A stretch of DNA of 40,645 nucleotides from Pseudoselenomonas ruminantium. GTDB taxonomy: Bacteria > Bacillota > Negativicutes > Selenomonadales > Selenomonadaceae. Positions 1-8,523 of this stretch are shown in pieces; position 1 is the first letter of the stretch; each line of letters begins with the position of its first letter. The stretch spans positions 1-40,645 of the forward strand of contig DFHU01000073.1 in the NCBI GenBank assembly GCA_002373045.1, given 5' to 3'. The translations under genes were made by a program, and so were the position numbers. The notes beneath the pieces are model-generated. The model searched no databases. It had not been told where the DNA came from and saw only the letters and a program-made list of their open reading frames with translations.

Positions 1-24
1 GACTACTTAACGGTTCGTCCTTGC

Positions 25-666
25 TTAAAAACCGTTTTCCCTCAAAAAATCAAGGGTCATATTGCTTTGTGCCTTGGCCGGAACGGAACTGCTGCCTTTG
101 AGCATCTTTTCCACATACTTGCCCAGCACATCCGTTTCAATATTTATCGGGCTGCCTGTCTTTTTGCTGCCCAGATTGGTGACTTCCCGTGTATGGGGGA
201 TAAGGCTCACCGTGAAATCCCTATCCGTAACACGAGCCACCGTTAGGCTGATGCCGTCAAGAGCCACGGAGCCTTTTTCGACAATATAACGTAAAAGGCC
301 GCTGTCTGCGCTCACCGTCATCAATATGGCATTGCCCTCATCGGCAAATTTGACAATCTCGCCCGTGCCGTCAATATGACCGCTGACAATATGCCCCCCC
401 AGACGGCTGGCAAGGGTCAACGCCCGTTCCAGATTCACGGGGCTGCCTTTTTTTAGCTCAGAAAGCGATGTGCGGCGCACCGTTTCCGGCATTACATCAG
501 CCGTAAAACCTGACTTGTCAAAATGCGTGACTGTCAGACATACGCCGTTGACCGCAATGCTGTCGCCCAAATGCACATCTTCGATTACCTTAGCGCAGTT
601 AATGACGAGACTGCCACCGCCGATACGGGCGACCTGCCCCACTTCTTCAATTATGCCTGTAAACAA
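25..666 (-). CDS. ribE: Riboflavin synthase alpha subunit
   Basis: Makes riboflavin by dismutation of two 6,7-dimethyl-8-ribityllumazine molecules, the last step of the pathway, in the cytosol. The 213-residue protein opens with the family signature MFTGIIEEVG and has the typical internal duplication: two lumazine-binding barrels, about residues 1-97 and 98-190, each with a G-x-S/C-LTV type segment (VNGVCLTV, LDGISLTV). Length is normal for the family. It lies 4 bases after ribD and is read from the same FMN-controlled transcript. The window ends just downstream, so further rib genes (ribBA, ribH) may continue outside; that is inference from usual Firmicutes order. Confidence 0.96.
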   Translation of the reverse strand: MFTGIIEEVGQVARIGGGSLVINCAKVIEDVHLGDSIAVNGVCLTVTHFDKSGFTADVMPETVRRTSLSELKKGSPVNLERALTLASRLGGHIVSGHIDGTGEIVKFADEGNAILMTVSADSGLLRYIVEKGSVALDGISLTVARVTDRDFTVSLIPHTREVTNLGSKKTGSPINIETDVLGKYVEKMLKGSSSVPAKAQSNMTLDFLRENGF

Positions 667-670
667 TCCC

Positions 671-1771
671 TCACCGCCCTTTTACATAACCGGTCAATAA
701 AATGTCCTGGTCAATGGTTTCTACCGTGGTGCGCTCCAGTTCCACCGCTTCGGTAAGTTCGGCAAAACCTTCGCCTTCCACAGGCGTCAACGCCTCACGC
801 CCGCCAATCAGCTTGGGCGCAATAAAGGCATGAACCTTGTCCACGAGTCCGGCCTTAAGCAGGGAGAAATTCACCTGTCCGCCACCCTCGACAAGCACCG
901 AACAAATCTCCATTTCGCCGAGCTTGCGCATAAGCAGGTCCATATCCACCTGTTCGCCGTCACCAACAACCATGATAGCTACGCCCTTATCTTTAAGCGC
1001 CTGCACACGCTCCTGCGAGGCCTTGGCTGTCACCGCAATAATGGTCAGCGCCGCGCCATCGGTCACCAGCTTGGCATCCAACGGTGTACGGGCCTTGCTG
1101 TCCACGACGATACGCACAGGATTTTTGCCCTGCCCGTCCGGCAGCCGCGCCGTAAGGCTCGGATTATCCGCCAGCACCGTGCCAATGCCCACCATGATAC
1201 CGTCATAGGTATCCCGGTACTCATGCACCCTGCGCCTTGCCGCTTCGCCGGTAATCCACTGGGATTTTCCGGTATACGTGGCAATCTTGCCGTCAAGACT
1301 CATGGCCGTTTTGAGCACCACAAAGGGCTTTTGCACAGCTATCCATTTCAGGAACACCTCATTGAGCGCACGGGCTTCATCTTCCAACACACCACAGCGC
1401 ACTTCAATGCCCGCCCGTTTCAGGATGGCTATGCCTTTGCCTGCCACCTTGGGATTGGGGTCGCCCATGCCGATGACCACACGCTTAATCCCGGCCTTGA
1501 CCACCGCTTCGGCACAGGGGCCGGTACGGCCATAATGCGAACAGGGTTCCAGCGTCACATAGAGCGTGGCGCCTTTTGCCAAGTCCCCGGCCATATTCAG
1601 CGCATGAATCTCGGCATGCGGCGTGCCCGCCTTGCGATGCCAGCCAGCGCCGACAATGCGCCCTTCGCGCACAATCACCGCGCCAACCAAGGGATTGGGC
1701 GACGTGCGGCCAATGGCGTTGCGGGCTAAGTTTAGCGCCACCCGCATAAAATCTTCATCTTGCAAATTCAT
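671..1771 (-). CDS. ribD: Bifunctional diaminohydroxyphosphoribosylaminopyrimidine deaminase / 5-amino-6-(5-phosphoribosylamino)uracil reductase
   Basis: Catalyses the second and third steps of riboflavin synthesis from GTP. The N-terminal deaminase (about residues 1-145) has the cytidine-deaminase-type zinc site: HAEIHA, then PCSHYGRTGPC. The C-terminal reductase begins near LKTAMSLDGKIAT and holds the NADPH-binding GGGQVN segment. The frame is open 51 bases further upstream, but GAGGTG lies directly before ATG 1771. A TTG at 1765 has better spacing (8 bases) to that site, so the true start is 1771 or 1765; the longer form is unlikely. First gene after the FMN riboswitch. Confidence 0.95.
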   Translation of the reverse strand: MNLQDEDFMRVALNLARNAIGRTSPNPLVGAVIVREGRIVGAGWHRKAGTPHAEIHALNMAGDLAKGATLYVTLEPCSHYGRTGPCAEAVVKAGIKRVVIGMGDPNPKVAGKGIAILKRAGIEVRCGVLEDEARALNEVFLKWIAVQKPFVVLKTAMSLDGKIATYTGKSQWITGEAARRRVHEYRDTYDGIMVGIGTVLADNPSLTARLPDGQGKNPVRIVVDSKARTPLDAKLVTDGAALTIIAVTAKASQERVQALKDKGVAIMVVGDGEQVDMDLLMRKLGEMEICSVLVEGGGQVNFSLLKAGLVDKVHAFIAPKLIGGREALTPVEGEGFAELTEAVELERTTVETIDQDILLTGYVKGR

Positions 1772-1811
1772 CACCTCAAATTCTCGGGAATTCAGGTTTG
1801 TGAATGAGACG

Positions 1812-1844
1812 AAAAAAGCCACCGGGAATTATCTTCGCGGTGGC
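1812..1844 (-). terminator. Riboswitch-controlled terminator ahead of ribD
   Basis: The stem GCCACCG/CGGTGGC (7 bp, 13-base loop) is followed on the minus strand by TTTTTT. It lies between the FMN aptamer and ribD, so it is the likely expression platform: FMN binding should favour termination. A small GCATG/CATGC hairpin between aptamer and terminator (about 1852-1869) reuses the 3' strand of the aptamer's P1 stem and may be part of the switch. That last point is inference. Confidence 0.85.
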
Positions 1845-1866
1845 TAAAATTGCATGCAAACAAACA

Positions 1867-1981
1867 TGCCTTTTCTCATCCCGACTATACGGTCGGCTTC
1901 GGAATTTCACCGAATCGTGCCTGAACGCTCAGGCTTGCGGGCTATACCGCCGGTGGGGAACTGCCCCCCGCCTCAAAGACA
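1867..1981 (-). promoter_or_regulatory. FMN riboswitch (RFN element)
   Basis: The minus strand carries the conserved RFN core in order: a GAGGCGGGG-type start, CCCCACCGGCGGTATAGCC, a variable hairpin (GCCTGAGCGTTCAGGC), GGTGAAATTCCGAAGCCGAC, and AGTCGGGATGAGA. The closing P1 stem is TGTCTTT (1975-1981) with AAAGGCA (1867-1873). It senses FMN and controls ribD-ribE downstream. Confidence 0.97.
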
Positions 1982-1995
1982 AATCTCTGCCCATT

Positions 1996-2024
1996 ATATT
2001 AGCATAAATAGGGCAAAAAATCAA
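1996..2024 (-). promoter_or_regulatory. Sigma-A promoter of the rib leader
   Basis: TTGATT (2019-2024), 17-base spacer, TAATAT (1996-2001) with an extended TGC before it. Predicted start is near 1989, just ahead of the FMN aptamer. The -35 box lies 2 bases past the stop codon of the preceding gene, and no terminator separates them. Confidence 0.75.
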
Positions 2025-2025
2025 G

Positions 2026-3249
2026 TTAACCAAAAGTCAATTGTCCATCAGCGCCCACCGCACAGATATCTGTTTTGGATGAATGACCGGGCTTCGCGGC
2101 TCTGTCGATATAAAAACCATTCGGATTGGTCATAAAGCGCCAGTATTGCTGCTCAGCAGGCGAAACCGCAATCGTATGCATAAAGGTATAGGGAAGGGTT
2201 GCCACATGATGCGCCTTTCCTTTTTCCACCTTCAGCACCAGTGTCTGTCTGCTCCCCTCTGCGGTCTGGCCGTCAATATAAAGATAATTGTCCTTGTTCG
2301 CCATATGCACCAAAACCGGCTGCAATTTCGTAAGCGGCAAATCGAAAACGGTCTTTCGACCGTTTACCGTAACGGTCACTTTATTCTCCCCTTCATCAAC
2401 GGACAGAACATCACGCCGGTCATTGTCCTTGAGTGAGGTAACCAAGGGATAATAATCACTAAACGGTTGGGCATACACCTCTGCAGTTTCCAAATAAGCT
2501 TCGTTAAACAACTGCGGCTGCTCCTGAAACAGCACCGTCGTCTGCAACAGCCCTTCGGCGTAAGGAGCAATGGCGTATGGGTTGAAATAAACCGTCACAC
2601 CACGCGGGTCAAGTGTCCAATTCAGCTTATCCATCAAGGCATACTTGCGCACCTGCTTTTCCATGTCAAAGAAAGTCGCATCCGGGTGTTCTTTTTTAAG
2701 CTGGGCAATGAGGATATCCGTAAACCTGCCCATATCCTTCACCACATCCGATAATGCAATTTCCTCGCCCGTCATGGTATTGAAGTTTACTCCCTGCCAG
2801 CCATACATGCCATGGGCGCCGGCGCCATTGGTGTATTCCATTTCCAGATAGCTGACCACAGCATCATCCGCCCGGCGCATGATAACATCCACATCCTGCG
2901 CAAAGGGATGATAATAATTCGGACTTTCCTGCCGGAATTGCACAGCCTCGGCCTTCATCCCCTTACTATCCTTCTGCAAACGTGCCCAATCAGCAGCGGT
3001 TCGCTGTTCAATAGCTGTACTAAGCTTAGGAAAGCGTTCACGCAGTTCCTTATCCACAGCCAGCCCCGCAAATTTTTGATACAAAACTTCATGTTCGCCC
3101 TGCGCATCCCTGTCCATAAAATTCTGCTGCCGGATTTGCTTGAAAAAGCCGCCAATCGCCCGCGGCGCAGCCTCGGCCACACTTCCGGCAAACGTAACAG
3201 CAATCAGGCCCGCGCACAGCAATGAATTAAACTTGAATTTTCCCAGCAC
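2026..3249 (-). CDS. Secreted DUF3298/DUF4163-like protein
   Basis: 407-residue exported protein of unknown function. Residues 1-28 form a signal peptide ending at AEA/AP. The middle part (about 115-260) resembles the DUF3298 family (RsiV-type extracellular domains): a YTNGAGAHGMYG segment, NFNTMTGEEIALSDVV and a FNPYAIAPYAEG stretch are typical. The C-terminal 140 residues have no family I recognise. The start is GTG with AGGGGG seven bases upstream. Unlike RsiV there is no cytoplasmic anti-sigma part and no sigma gene beside it, so an anti-sigma role is not supported. It sits between an EF-G paralogue with its own terminator and the rib promoter, so it is probably transcribed alone. Confidence 0.75.
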   Translation of the reverse strand: MLGKFKFNSLLCAGLIAVTFAGSVAEAAPRAIGGFFKQIRQQNFMDRDAQGEHEVLYQKFAGLAVDKELRERFPKLSTAIEQRTAADWARLQKDSKGMKAEAVQFRQESPNYYHPFAQDVDVIMRRADDAVVSYLEMEYTNGAGAHGMYGWQGVNFNTMTGEEIALSDVVKDMGRFTDILIAQLKKEHPDATFFDMEKQVRKYALMDKLNWTLDPRGVTVYFNPYAIAPYAEGLLQTTVLFQEQPQLFNEAYLETAEVYAQPFSDYYPLVTSLKDNDRRDVLSVDEGENKVTVTVNGRKTVFDLPLTKLQPVLVHMANKDNYLYIDGQTAEGSRQTLVLKVEKGKAHHVATLPYTFMHTIAVSPAEQQYWRFMTNPNGFYIDRAAKPGHSSKTDICAVGADGQLTFG

Positions 3250-3265
3250 AATAGCGCCCCCTCTC

Positions 3266-3314
3266 TAAAAATCACCCCTGACACCTATTTACTTGTCCCA
3301 ATAGGTATCAGGGG
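3266..3314 (-). terminator. Terminator after the EF-G paralogue
   Basis: A long stem CCCCTGATACCTATT/AATAGGTGTCAGGGG (one mismatch, 10-base loop, 3275-3314) is followed on the minus strand by TGATTTTTA. The U tract is modest but the stem is very stable. Confidence 0.75.
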
Positions 3315-3332
3315 TACGATTATGCTATAATC

Positions 3333-5402
3333 TTATTCCTTCTTCTTCCCTTGCGCCTCAATAATCTTTACTGCTTCCCTCTCCGGCACCGGCTCGTAGC
3401 GGGTAAATTCCAGACTATAGGCGCCACGCCCCTGTGTAAGGCTGCGCAAATCCGTGGCGAAGCGATAGAGTTCCGCTTCGGGAATAAGGGCAGAGATTTC
3501 GCTCATATCCTTGCCCTTGCTGTCCACGCCCAAAATATGTGCGCGTTTGCTGTTGAGCTTGCCCATAACGTCGCCCATATAGTATTCCGGCGTAATCACG
3601 CGGATGGTATCAATGGGTTCAAGCAGAATCGGCGAAGCATCCATAACGCCCTTGCGGATGGCAATGCCGGCAGCAGTCTTGAAGGCCGCTTCTGACGAGT
3701 CAACAGAGTGATAGGAGCCATCATAGAGGTTGACCTTGACATCCACCACGGGATAGCCTGCCATTACGCCTGCGGCCAGAGCTTCTTCCGTCCCTTTCTC
3801 AACAGCGGGGATATACTGACGCGGTACACTGCCGCCGAAGATGGTTTCCGTGAAGACATTGCCTTCACCTGCCGGCTGCGGGCTGATTTCGAGCCATACA
3901 TCGCCGAACTGGCCATGACCACCGCTCTGTTTCTTATGACGACCCTGCACCTGCACGCTCTTGCGGATGGTTTCCCGATAAGCCACCTTGGGCTGTGAGA
4001 GCACCATTTCTGCACCGAATTTCCGCTGCAGCTGTTCCGCCAGAATTTCCAGATGGACTTCGCCAATGCCTTTGACCAGCGTTTCTCTGGTTTCCTGCTT
4101 CTTCTGCACCACCAGCGTCGGATCTTCGTCCTGCTGTTTGGCCAAGGCGCCGAAGACCTTGTCTTCCTCGCCCTTCTTCTTGGACGTTACCGCCATTTCC
4201 AACATGGGTTCAGGATAGCTGATGCCTTCATACTGAATGGGATTGCTCTTATCGCAAAGGGTATCGCCGGTACGCACCTGCTGTAACTTCGTCGTGACCA
4301 CGATATCGCCGGCAGCCACCTGACTGAGGTTTTCCTGGCGCTTGCCCTGCATGGTAAAGAGTGTGCCAATGCGTTCCTCGCCATTTTTATTGACATGGAA
4401 GTAGTTGGCATCACCCTTCATTTCGCCGGACAGAACGCGGATAAAGCTCTGCCTGCCTACAAAGGGGTCAACGGTGGTCTTAAAGACCTGCGCGGAGAAC
4501 GCATCTTCCGTACGGCGTTCCTTGATTTCCCCGCTGACGGGGTCTGTACCGATGGACACCTTGAAATACGGCGTGGGCATATATTCCACCAGCCCATTCA
4601 TCAGCTGACGGATACCGATATTCTGTTTTGCCGAAGCACAGAACACGGGGAAAATCTTGCCGGCCTGAATGCCTTCAATCATGGCGGCTGCCACTTCCAC
4701 TTCGGTGATTTCCTCACCTTCGATGTATTTTTCCAGCAGTTCATTGTTGAATTCCGCTACGGCTTCAATGAGTTTCTGGCGGGCTTCTTCTACTTCACCC
4801 TGAATGTATTCCGGTACTTCGTCCTTCACCACTTCATTGTCGTGGGTCACAATCTTCATATGCAGGGTCAGCAGGTCAACTACGCCCTGGAAAGCTGCTT
4901 CCTTGCCGATAGGAATCTGCACCGGCACAACCCCATCACCAAAGCGTACCCGCAGCTCCTCCACTACGCCGTCAAAGTCGGCATGTTCCCTGTCCATCTT
5001 GTTGATAAGGAATGCTCTGGGCAGCTCATTTTCTTCGGCAAAAGCAAATGCGCTTTCTGTGCCGGATTTGATGCCTGAGGATGCAGATATGACAATCAGT
5101 GCGCTGTCAGCAGCCACCATCGCTCCTTTTACATCACCAACGAAATCAGGATAGCCGGGGGTGTCAATGAAGTTCAGTTTGAAATCACGCCACTCACATG
5201 CTACTAATTTTGCGCCAATCGTCATCTTGCGCTTGCTTTCTTCCGGGTCATAATCCAACGCGCTGGTGCCGTCTTCCACACTGCCCAGCCGCTTTACAAC
5301 GCCCGTATTGAACAAACATGCATCCAAAAGACTGGTCTTGCCCGTTTTGCCATGTCCGGTTACTGCAATATTGCGGATATTGGTACTCTTGTAGTTCTTC
5401 AT
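3333..5402 (-). CDS. Elongation factor G-like GTPase (EF-G paralogue)
   Basis: 689-residue translational GTPase with all EF-G domains. The G domain has P-loop GHGKTGKTSL (canonical EF-G: AHIDAGKTTT), switch II DTPGYPDF (canonical DTPGHVDF) and NKMD. Domains II-V follow, with RGAYSLEFTRYEPVP at the C terminus. The non-canonical P-loop and switch II mark the EF-G-like branch found as a second copy in many Firmicutes, not the main translocase. Its setting also differs from the str operon (no rpsL, rpsG or tuf). GGAGGG seven bases before ATG 5402 fixes the start over an in-frame ATG at 5417. Function of this branch is not settled: back-translocation, ribosome recycling or stress roles are all possible. 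Confidence 0.88.
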   Translation of the reverse strand: MKNYKSTNIRNIAVTGHGKTGKTSLLDACLFNTGVVKRLGSVEDGTSALDYDPEESKRKMTIGAKLVACEWRDFKLNFIDTPGYPDFVGDVKGAMVAADSALIVISASSGIKSGTESAFAFAEENELPRAFLINKMDREHADFDGVVEELRVRFGDGVVPVQIPIGKEAAFQGVVDLLTLHMKIVTHDNEVVKDEVPEYIQGEVEEARQKLIEAVAEFNNELLEKYIEGEEITEVEVAAAMIEGIQAGKIFPVFCASAKQNIGIRQLMNGLVEYMPTPYFKVSIGTDPVSGEIKERRTEDAFSAQVFKTTVDPFVGRQSFIRVLSGEMKGDANYFHVNKNGEERIGTLFTMQGKRQENLSQVAAGDIVVTTKLQQVRTGDTLCDKSNPIQYEGISYPEPMLEMAVTSKKKGEEDKVFGALAKQQDEDPTLVVQKKQETRETLVKGIGEVHLEILAEQLQRKFGAEMVLSQPKVAYRETIRKSVQVQGRHKKQSGGHGQFGDVWLEISPQPAGEGNVFTETIFGGSVPRQYIPAVEKGTEEALAAGVMAGYPVVDVKVNLYDGSYHSVDSSEAAFKTAAGIAIRKGVMDASPILLEPIDTIRVITPEYYMGDVMGKLNSKRAHILGVDSKGKDMSEISALIPEAELYRFATDLRSLTQGRGAYSLEFTRYEPVPEREAVKIIEAQGKKKE

Positions 5403-5483
5403 CGACAGTCCCTCCATTTCATATACTGTTTTCTATATTCTCTGAATTTCATTTTAATTCCTGCAAAAACAGAATAATTTATA

Positions 5484-5516
5484 TAAAAAAACTGCCCTCA
5501 CTTTCGTGAAGGCAGT
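5484..5516 (-). terminator. Terminator after the HU gene
   Basis: The 11-bp stem ACTGCCTTCAC/GTGAGGGCAGT closed by a GAAA tetraloop is followed by TTTTTT on the minus strand. Textbook intrinsic terminator. Confidence 0.95.
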
Positions 5517-5527
5517 CTACCGTCAAA

Positions 5528-5800
5528 TTAGTATTTAACGCTGGATTTGAATGCGAGGCTGTCGCTAGCTGCGATTTCAATGGTTTCACCCGTCTGCGGG
5601 TTGCGGCCAGAACGTGCATTGCGATGAGCCTTCTTGAAGGTACCAAAGCCAATCAGGCGGATTTCCGCATCAGCCTTAACGCTTTCCTTCACCGTTTCAA
5701 GCAGTGCATCAACAACAGCTTTCGTGTCCTTCTTGGATACGCCAGCAGCTTCTGCAACTTTATCAACGAGAATAGTCTTGCTAATTACTTCTTTTGCCAT
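5528..5800 (-). CDS. hup: HU family DNA-binding protein
   Basis: 90-residue nucleoid protein that bends DNA as a dimer. It shows the HU signature: N-terminal helices with VAEAAGVSKKDTKAVVDALL, then GFGTFKKAHRNARSGRNPQTGE (split here for reading: GFGTF, then the arm with RNPQTG that inserts its proline into the minor groove). Ending LAFKSSVKY is a variant of the usual PAFKAGKALK. Monocistronic, with a near-perfect promoter and its own terminator, consistent with high expression. Confidence 0.96.
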   Translation of the reverse strand: MAKEVISKTILVDKVAEAAGVSKKDTKAVVDALLETVKESVKADAEIRLIGFGTFKKAHRNARSGRNPQTGETIEIAASDSLAFKSSVKY

Positions 5801-5835
5801 AGTAGTAATCCCCTTTCAATATACTAACAAGTCGT

Positions 5836-5864
5836 ATTATAGCCGATAAATAAAGGCGCGTCAA
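5836..5864 (-). promoter_or_regulatory. Promoter of the HU gene
   Basis: TTGACG (5859-5864), 17-base spacer, TATAAT (5836-5841); one mismatch from sigma-A consensus. Fits a strongly expressed gene. Confidence 0.92.
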
Positions 5865-5913
5865 CAAAAAACAGAAATTTCTCTTGTTTTGTCCTAAATT
5901 TATTGTTTATACG

Positions 5914-5945
5914 CAAAAAGCGCAGCCATCTGCGGACTGCGCTTT
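5914..5945 (-). terminator. Terminator after rnjA
   Basis: Stem AAAGCGCAG/CTGCGCTTT with an 11-base loop and a TTTTT run on the minus strand, just past the rnjA stop. Confidence 0.9.
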
Positions 5946-5951
5946 ACAAAC

Positions 5952-7613
5952 TTATACTTCTTGAATGATTGGAAGAATCATCGGACGGCGGCGGGTCTTT
6001 TCAAAGAGATACCGCCCCAAAGCGTCACGAACGTTGGCCTTGATGGCTGCCCATTCCTTGACGCCTTCATCCTGGCAGCGGTCCAAAGCCTGTTCGACTC
6101 TGGCGCGCGCTTCATCCATCAGCGCTTCCGATTCACGAACATAGACGAAACCGCGGGAAACGATATCCGGGCCGCCCACTACGGTGTTGGATGCTCTGTC
6201 CATCGCTACGACGATAATCAGAATGCCATCCTGCGACAGCTGACGGCGGTCACGCAGGACGATGTTGCCGACATCACCGACACCCAGGCCGTCAACCATG
6301 ACCATACCGGCCGTAACCTTGCCGGCTATCTGGCCTTTATCGCGGGTGAATTCAAACACATAGCCGTTTTCACCGAGGAAGATATGGTCTTTGGGCATGC
6401 CCAGTTCCTGCGCCAGTTTGGCATGCTGTACCAAATGATGATACTCACCATGCACAGGGATAAAGAACTTCGGACGCACGAGATTGTGCATAAGCTTCAG
6501 TTCTTCGCGGCTGGCATGACCGGATACATGCACTTCCTTATCGCGGCCATAGATCACATTCGCCCCCAAACGCATGAGGTTGTCAATGGTCTTGGAAACC
6601 AGTTTTTCATTGCCCGGAATCGGCGTAGCCGAGATGATAACGGTATCATCGGGGACAATGGTTACTTTGCGATGGTCAGACATTGCCATGCGGGTCAGGG
6701 CCGACATCGGCTCACCCTGACTGCCCGTGGTGACAATAACGATTTGTTCGGCGCGATAGTTATTGATTTCATCAATATCAATTATAGTTCCTTCCGGAGC
6801 GGTGATATAACCAAGCTCCAAGGAAATCGTCACCACATTTACCATGCTGCGGCCTAAGATGGCCACCTTGCGCTTATAGCGCACAGCAGTGTCGATAACC
6901 TGCTGAATACGATGTACATTCGAAGAGAAGGTTGCCACGATAATGCGGCTGCGGGCACCGTGAAAAGCCTTGTCAAAGGACGCTCCGACCGTGCTTTCGC
7001 TCGGCGTATGTCCGGCTCTTTCCGCATTGGTGGAATCGGCCATCATCAGGAGAACCCCTTTGTTCCCAAGCTCCGAGAAACGGCGGAAATCCGTCATCTT
7101 GCCGTCAATCGGCGTGTAGTCGAGCTTGAAGTCACCGGTATGGACAATCATGCCCACCGGCGTCTTGATGGAAAGCCCCACTGCATCGGGAATGGAATGG
7201 TTCACACGGATAAAGCCCACGCTGAAACAGCCCACATTGATAATGTCCCCTTGCATTACCGAATGCAGATTGCTCGAATCCACACCATTTTCCTTGAGAC
7301 GGCCTTCCAAAATGCCCAGCGTCAAACGCGTGCCATAGACTGGCACATTGAGCTGTTTAAGGACATAGGGCAGGGCACCGATATGGTCTTCGTGCCCGTG
7401 GGTCAGGACAATCGCCTTAATCATATCGCGATTCTCCAAAAGATAGCTGATATCCGGAATAACGAGGTCCACGCCCAGCATATCTTCTTCGGGGAACATG
7501 AGCCCGGAATCAATCACGAGAATTTCATCGCCAACACGGACGACCGTCATGTTCTTGCCGATTTCCCCCAGTCCGCCCAAGGGAATAATCTGTAGTTTTT
7601 GTGCTTTTGCCAA
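5952..7613 (-). CDS. rnjA: Ribonuclease J (metallo-beta-lactamase, 5'-3' exo/endoribonuclease)
   Basis: Main mRNA-decay nuclease of Firmicutes lacking RNase E. The 553-residue protein has the zinc-site motif HGHEDH at residues 72-77, then HTGDFKLDYTP, the beta-CASP segment with SGHASREELK, and HGEYHHL. The C-terminal domain (about 450-553) is the usual RNase J tail. The start is TTG with GGAGGTG seven bases upstream; no ATG would fit better. Monocistronic between its own promoter and terminator. The paralogue (J1 or J2) cannot be assigned from sequence alone, but the catalytic residues are intact. Confidence 0.96.
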   Translation of the reverse strand: MAKAQKLQIIPLGGLGEIGKNMTVVRVGDEILVIDSGLMFPEEDMLGVDLVIPDISYLLENRDMIKAIVLTHGHEDHIGALPYVLKQLNVPVYGTRLTLGILEGRLKENGVDSSNLHSVMQGDIINVGCFSVGFIRVNHSIPDAVGLSIKTPVGMIVHTGDFKLDYTPIDGKMTDFRRFSELGNKGVLLMMADSTNAERAGHTPSESTVGASFDKAFHGARSRIIVATFSSNVHRIQQVIDTAVRYKRKVAILGRSMVNVVTISLELGYITAPEGTIIDIDEINNYRAEQIVIVTTGSQGEPMSALTRMAMSDHRKVTIVPDDTVIISATPIPGNEKLVSKTIDNLMRLGANVIYGRDKEVHVSGHASREELKLMHNLVRPKFFIPVHGEYHHLVQHAKLAQELGMPKDHIFLGENGYVFEFTRDKGQIAGKVTAGMVMVDGLGVGDVGNIVLRDRRQLSQDGILIIVVAMDRASNTVVGGPDIVSRGFVYVRESEALMDEARARVEQALDRCQDEGVKEWAAIKANVRDALGRYLFEKTRRRPMILPIIQEV

Positions 7614-7659
7614 AAATTACACCTCCATAATTCAGTTGTCTTCTTGCTTATTTATAATT

Positions 7660-7688
7660 CTTATATTTCATTGCGTCTGCGCAATCAA
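7660..7688 (-). promoter_or_regulatory. Promoter of rnjA
   Basis: TTGATT (7683-7688), 17-base spacer, TATAAG (7660-7665). Leaves an untranslated leader of about 40 bases. Confidence 0.75.
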
Positions 7689-7743
7689 AGTCCGAACAAT
7701 TCATTCTTTACTATTTTATCATTCCAGTTGCCATAATGCAACG

Positions 7744-7784
7744 AAAAAAAGGACATTTCCCTGCGATAAAGCAGAAAAATGTCC
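7744..7784 (-). terminator. Terminator after hisIE
   Basis: GGACATTT..CTGC paired with GCAG..AAATGTCC (7751-7784), small internal mismatch, then TTTTTTT on the minus strand. Confidence 0.92.
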
Positions 7785-7815
7785 CCTATATACACTATTT
7801 TACCGAAAATTTTTC

Positions 7816-8523
7816 TTACATATCCGGTCTTACCCCGGTCTTGCCCGTGAACTTATGATAATTCCCACCCTTGCGGCGGCTCATGAGTTCATCGAGCAGC
7901 TGGTCCGGTGTCAGCTTGTGATAAGCCAGGAGCACCAGACAGTGATACCAGAGGTCGCCCATTTCGTAGAGAACTTCTTCGCTCTTGTTGTTCTTGGACG
8001 CAATGACCGTTTCCACGGCCTCCTCCCCGACTTTTTTGAGGATTTTATCCTGTCCCTTCTCAAAGAGGTAATTGGTGTAGGAACCTTCCACAGGATTCAG
8101 CTGGCGCTCCTGAATGACATTATAGAGGTCATTGAGCACTGTAGCCAGCGAAGTCTCCGGCTCCGGCTCGACAACCACCAGCCCTTTTTCCTTCTCCTCC
8201 ACCAGCTTGCGGCCGCTGAAGCAGGTGTATGTACCCGTATGACAGGCCACACCGGTCTGATGTACCTTAATCAGCAGGGTATCTCCGTCGCAGTCATAGG
8301 AAATCTCCTTGACCTTCTGCTTGTTGCCGGATTCCTCGCCCTTGTTCCAAAGACGCTGACGGCTGCGACTGTAGTACCAGGTATAGCCCGTCTCAATGGT
8401 CTTTTCCAAAGACTCCTTATTCATATAGGCCAACATCAGTACCTGGCCGTTTTCTTCCTGCACCACAGCCGGTACAAGGCCCTTGTCGTCAAATTTAATC
8501 ATCGAAATGTCTACTGCACTCAT
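7816..8523 (-). CDS. hisIE: Bifunctional phosphoribosyl-AMP cyclohydrolase / phosphoribosyl-ATP pyrophosphatase
   Basis: Steps 2 and 3 of histidine synthesis. The cyclohydrolase domain (about 1-110) has DCDGD (77-81) and the zinc cysteines C94 and C101 in the VACHTGTYTC segment. The pyrophosphatase domain (about 125-215) has NPVEGSYT, KVGEEAVETV and EVLYEMGDLWYH. Length (235) is normal for the fused form. The start ATG overlaps the hisF stop (TGATG), so the two are translationally coupled. Only these two his genes are in the window. Confidence 0.96.
   Translation of the reverse strand: MSAVDISMIKFDDKGLVPAVVQEENGQVLMLAYMNKESLEKTIETGYTWYYSRSRQRLWNKGEESGNKQKVKEISYDCDGDTLLIKVHQTGVACHTGTYTCFSGRKLVEEKEKGLVVVEPEPETSLATVLNDLYNVIQERQLNPVEGSYTNYLFEKGQDKILKKVGEEAVETVIASKNNKSEEVLYEMGDLWYHCLVLLAYHKLTPDQLLDELMSRRKGGNYHKFTGKTGVRPDM

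Noticed and set aside
830..1729. Plus-strand open frame (299 codons) opposite ribD
   Set aside because: His/Arg-rich antisense shadow without ribosome binding site.
2026..3249. Naming the secreted protein an RsiV-type anti-sigma factor
   Set aside because: It has a signal peptide and no cytoplasmic sigma-binding part, and no sigma gene is adjacent.
3315..3335. TGCTATAAT on the plus strand resembling an extended -10 box
   Set aside because: It points into the 3' end of the EF-G gene on the opposite strand, with no plus-strand gene or -35 box fitting it.
3333..5402. Calling this gene canonical fusA
   Set aside because: P-loop and switch II differ from true EF-G and the ribosomal operon context is missing.
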